Assembly (NCBI GenBank): GCA_028287505.1
Contig: JAQBPN010000018.1
Location: forward strand, 1-64,000
Length of the DNA stretch: 64,000 bases
DNA from: Fibrobacterota bacterium
GTDB lineage: Bacteria > Fibrobacterota > Fibrobacteria > UBA11236
Direction of reading: 5' to 3'
The notes below the pieces were generated by a model, which was not told where the DNA came from, made no database searches, and was given only the letters and a program-made list of their open reading frames with translations. The translations under genes were made by a program, and so were the position numbers. How positions within the stretch are numbered: position 1 is the stretch's first letter; every line of letters starts with the position of its first letter. Positions 62,423 to 64,000 of the stretch are shown in pieces.

Positions 62423-63984
62423 AAAACAAAACCTGGTTCCTTACCGTACTGGCCGCGGCTTCGATGGCGGCGACGTCCGCCAATGCCGTGATCAAGGCGG
62501 AATACGCCCAGCTCGACAACGGGCTCAAGGTCATCCTGTTCCCGGATCGACAGTCGCCCACCGTGGCCTGCCGTCTCTTCTACGTTACCGGATCGGTCCA
62601 TGAGAATTTCGAGAACAACGGTATCGCGCACCTTCTCGAGCACATGCTCTTCAAGGGCACCAAGAAGGTGGGCGTGACGGATCCCGAGAAGGACGCCGTC
62701 TACGTCAAGAAGATCGACGACGTGATGGCTCGCTACCGCAGTCTCACACCCGGTGACAGCGCCGAGGCCAGGACCCTGAAGCGCCGTTACGATTCCCTCA
62801 TCACGGAAGAGCGCAAACTGCTCATCAAATATGAATTGTGGGAAGCCTATGAAAAGGCGGGAGGCACGGGACTCAATGCCTTCACATCGGATTTGATGAC
62901 GGCGTACTTCGTCACCCTGCCCAAGAACAAGCTGGACCTGTTTCTTTGGCTCGAATCCGACCGCATGCAGAACGCCGTGCTGCGCGAGTTCTATTCCGAG
63001 CGGGACGTGGTCATGGAAGAGCGGCGCATGCGCGTCGAAGACAGCCCCACGGGCCGCTATTGGGAGAGTCTGATGGGCGTCTTCTACGAAGCCCATCCGT
63101 TCCGCCTGCCCACCATCGGCTATCCTTCCAACATCCGCAATCTCACGCGCGAGATGGCCGACGAGCATTACCGCAAATATTACAAGCCCAACAACGCCAT
63201 CCTGGTCCTGGCCGGGGACATCGATATGGCTTCCGCGCTGGCGGACATCAAGAAATATTTCGGCGCCATCCCCCGCGGAGCCGAGTTCCCGCCCGTTGTG
63301 GTCGAAGAGCCCCAGCAGGCCGGCGAGAAGCGGATGACGGTTCTCAAGAACAACGCCAAGCCGCGCTACGACCTGATGTTCCATACTCCCGGTTTCGATC
63401 ATCCGGATCTTTACGCCTTGGATATCGTGGAAGGCGTGCTTTCCGGAAAGAGCGGCCGCCTGTACCGCAAGCTGGTCAAGGATCTGAAGATCGCGCTCAA
63501 CGCCAGCGGCGGCAACGGCCTGGACAAATACACCTCCAACTTCAGCGTCAGCGTGGACCTGGACGGTAGCGCCCCGCAATTGGACAAGGTGGAGAAGGCC
63601 GTTTGGGATGTGCTGTACGACCTGGGGCAGAAGCCCATCACCGATCGCGAATTGACCCGCGCCAAGAACCAGGTGGTGGCCCGGACCCTCAGGCAACTGC
63701 TGGACAAGGAAGAGCTGGCAACCGAGCTGGCCTTCTGGGAAATGCGCGGAGGCTGGGACTACATCAACAAGTTCCCGGATCGGGTGCAGCAGGTGACGGC
63801 CCAGCAGGTGCAGGACGTGTGCAAGAAATACTTCTATCGCAAGAATTCCACGGCCGGCGTGATCCTTCCCGAGGAAGAGGCGGCGCCCGCCAAATCCAAG
63901 TCCGCCAAATCCGCCAAGGGCGGAAGCGCCGGAGGGACCCCCAAGAGCGTCCCGGCCGCAACCACGGAAGGGGGTGCCCAGTGA
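62419..63984 (+). CDS. M16 zinc metallopeptidase, exported
   Basis: A 521-residue protein with signal peptide MKNKTWFLTVLAAASMAATSANA. The inverted zinc motif HLLEHM is at about 71-76, and the third ligand is in RDVVMEERRM (about 200). Between them is a helical insert of about 60 residues. A C-terminal Lys/Ala/Ser-rich tail (AAPAKSKSAKSAKGG) may associate with envelope or partners. M16 genes often come in pairs, and the next gene begins in overlap (GTGA), which fits a heterodimer. The ATG at 62,419 overlaps the helicase stop. Confidence 0.9.
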   Translation: MKNKTWFLTVLAAASMAATSANAVIKAEYAQLDNGLKVILFPDRQSPTVACRLFYVTGSVHENFENNGIAHLLEHMLFKGTKKVGVTDPEKDAVYVKKIDDVMARYRSLTPGDSAEARTLKRRYDSLITEERKLLIKYELWEAYEKAGGTGLNAFTSDLMTAYFVTLPKNKLDLFLWLESDRMQNAVLREFYSERDVVMEERRMRVEDSPTGRYWESLMGVFYEAHPFRLPTIGYPSNIRNLTREMADEHYRKYYKPNNAILVLAGDIDMASALADIKKYFGAIPRGAEFPPVVVEEPQQAGEKRMTVLKNNAKPRYDLMFHTPGFDHPDLYALDIVEGVLSGKSGRLYRKLVKDLKIALNASGGNGLDKYTSNFSVSVDLDGSAPQLDKVEKAVWDVLYDLGQKPITDRELTRAKNQVVARTLRQLLDKEELATELAFWEMRGGWDYINKFPDRVQQVTAQQVQDVCKKYFYRKNSTAGVILPEEEAAPAKSKSAKSAKGGSAGGTPKSVPAATTEGGAQ

Positions 63985-64000
63985 ACCGCTTGATGACCAT
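63981..64000 (+). CDS. Start of the next gene, cut by the window end
   Basis: GTG AAC CGC TTG ATG ACC begins in overlap with the M16 stop (GTGA). Only six codons are visible. By context a second M16 subunit is likely, but this cannot be seen here. Confidence 0.4.

Overview
The window is about 64 kb of GC-rich DNA from a Gram-negative (diderm) bacterium. An LpxL/HtrB-like lipid A acyltransferase, lipoproteins, RlpA and MraY support an outer membrane. Three secreted proteins (a gingipain-like C25 peptidase, a sugar dehydrogenase and an esterase) end in short C-terminal modules resembling type IX secretion sorting domains. With the fused AroK-AroB and the very large TPR proteins, this suggests the FCB group, perhaps Fibrobacterota or a neighbour. 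That placement is inference. I see no tRNA, rRNA, CRISPR array, phage or transposase gene.

Layout. 1-11.3 kb (+): the 3' part of one giant gene, with an Ala/Lys/Glu-rich coiled-coil repeat followed by thousands of residues of TPRs that contain an 811-residue tandem duplication. 11.4-32.8 kb (-): seventeen genes on one strand: lipid A acyltransferase, M28 peptidase, QueA-like enzyme, Fe-S type regulator plus SDR, PAS sensor, MFS pump, UDP-sugar pyrophosphorylase, MraY, epimerase, AroKB, AroE, BatA-like and DUF58 proteins, HflX, GuaA and PepA. 33-34.6 kb (+): a NifA-like sigma-54 activator with a plausible sigma-54 promoter of its own. It converges on the C25 peptidase (-). 37-48.3 kb: recG, carB, sugar dehydrogenase (+), esterase (-), TPR lipoprotein and rlpA (+), then a glycosyltransferase (-). 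49.9-55.9 kb (+): a fatty-acid/ribosome cluster, DUF177-rpmF-plsX-fabH-fabD-fabG-acpP-rnc. 56-64 kb (+): LipM-like octanoyltransferase, a four-helix-bundle (IVP/S23-type) gene, OppD, a GT4 glycosyltransferase, OppF, an XPB-type helicase, an M16 peptidase and the first codons of the next gene.

The most unusual content is non-coding. (1) Four loci carry terminal inverted repeats made of 7-bp units, GTCGGGC on the left and GCCCGAC on the right. Three are 130-147 bp elements without genes. The fourth encloses the four-helix-bundle gene, so they look like a small mobile or MITE-like family with one protein-coding member. Two copies supply the C-terminal codons of neighbouring genes. (2) The 269-bp gap before DUF177 can be folded by eye into two adjacent multibranch structures. 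(3) Five imperfect 57-59 bp repeats with a GAGTTGC/GCAACTC hairpin separate fabG from acpP, and the array seems to have grown from the 3' end of fabG. (4) At least nine genes have a TATATT-like hexamer 6-10 nt before the start codon and no Shine-Dalgarno, suggesting leaderless transcripts.
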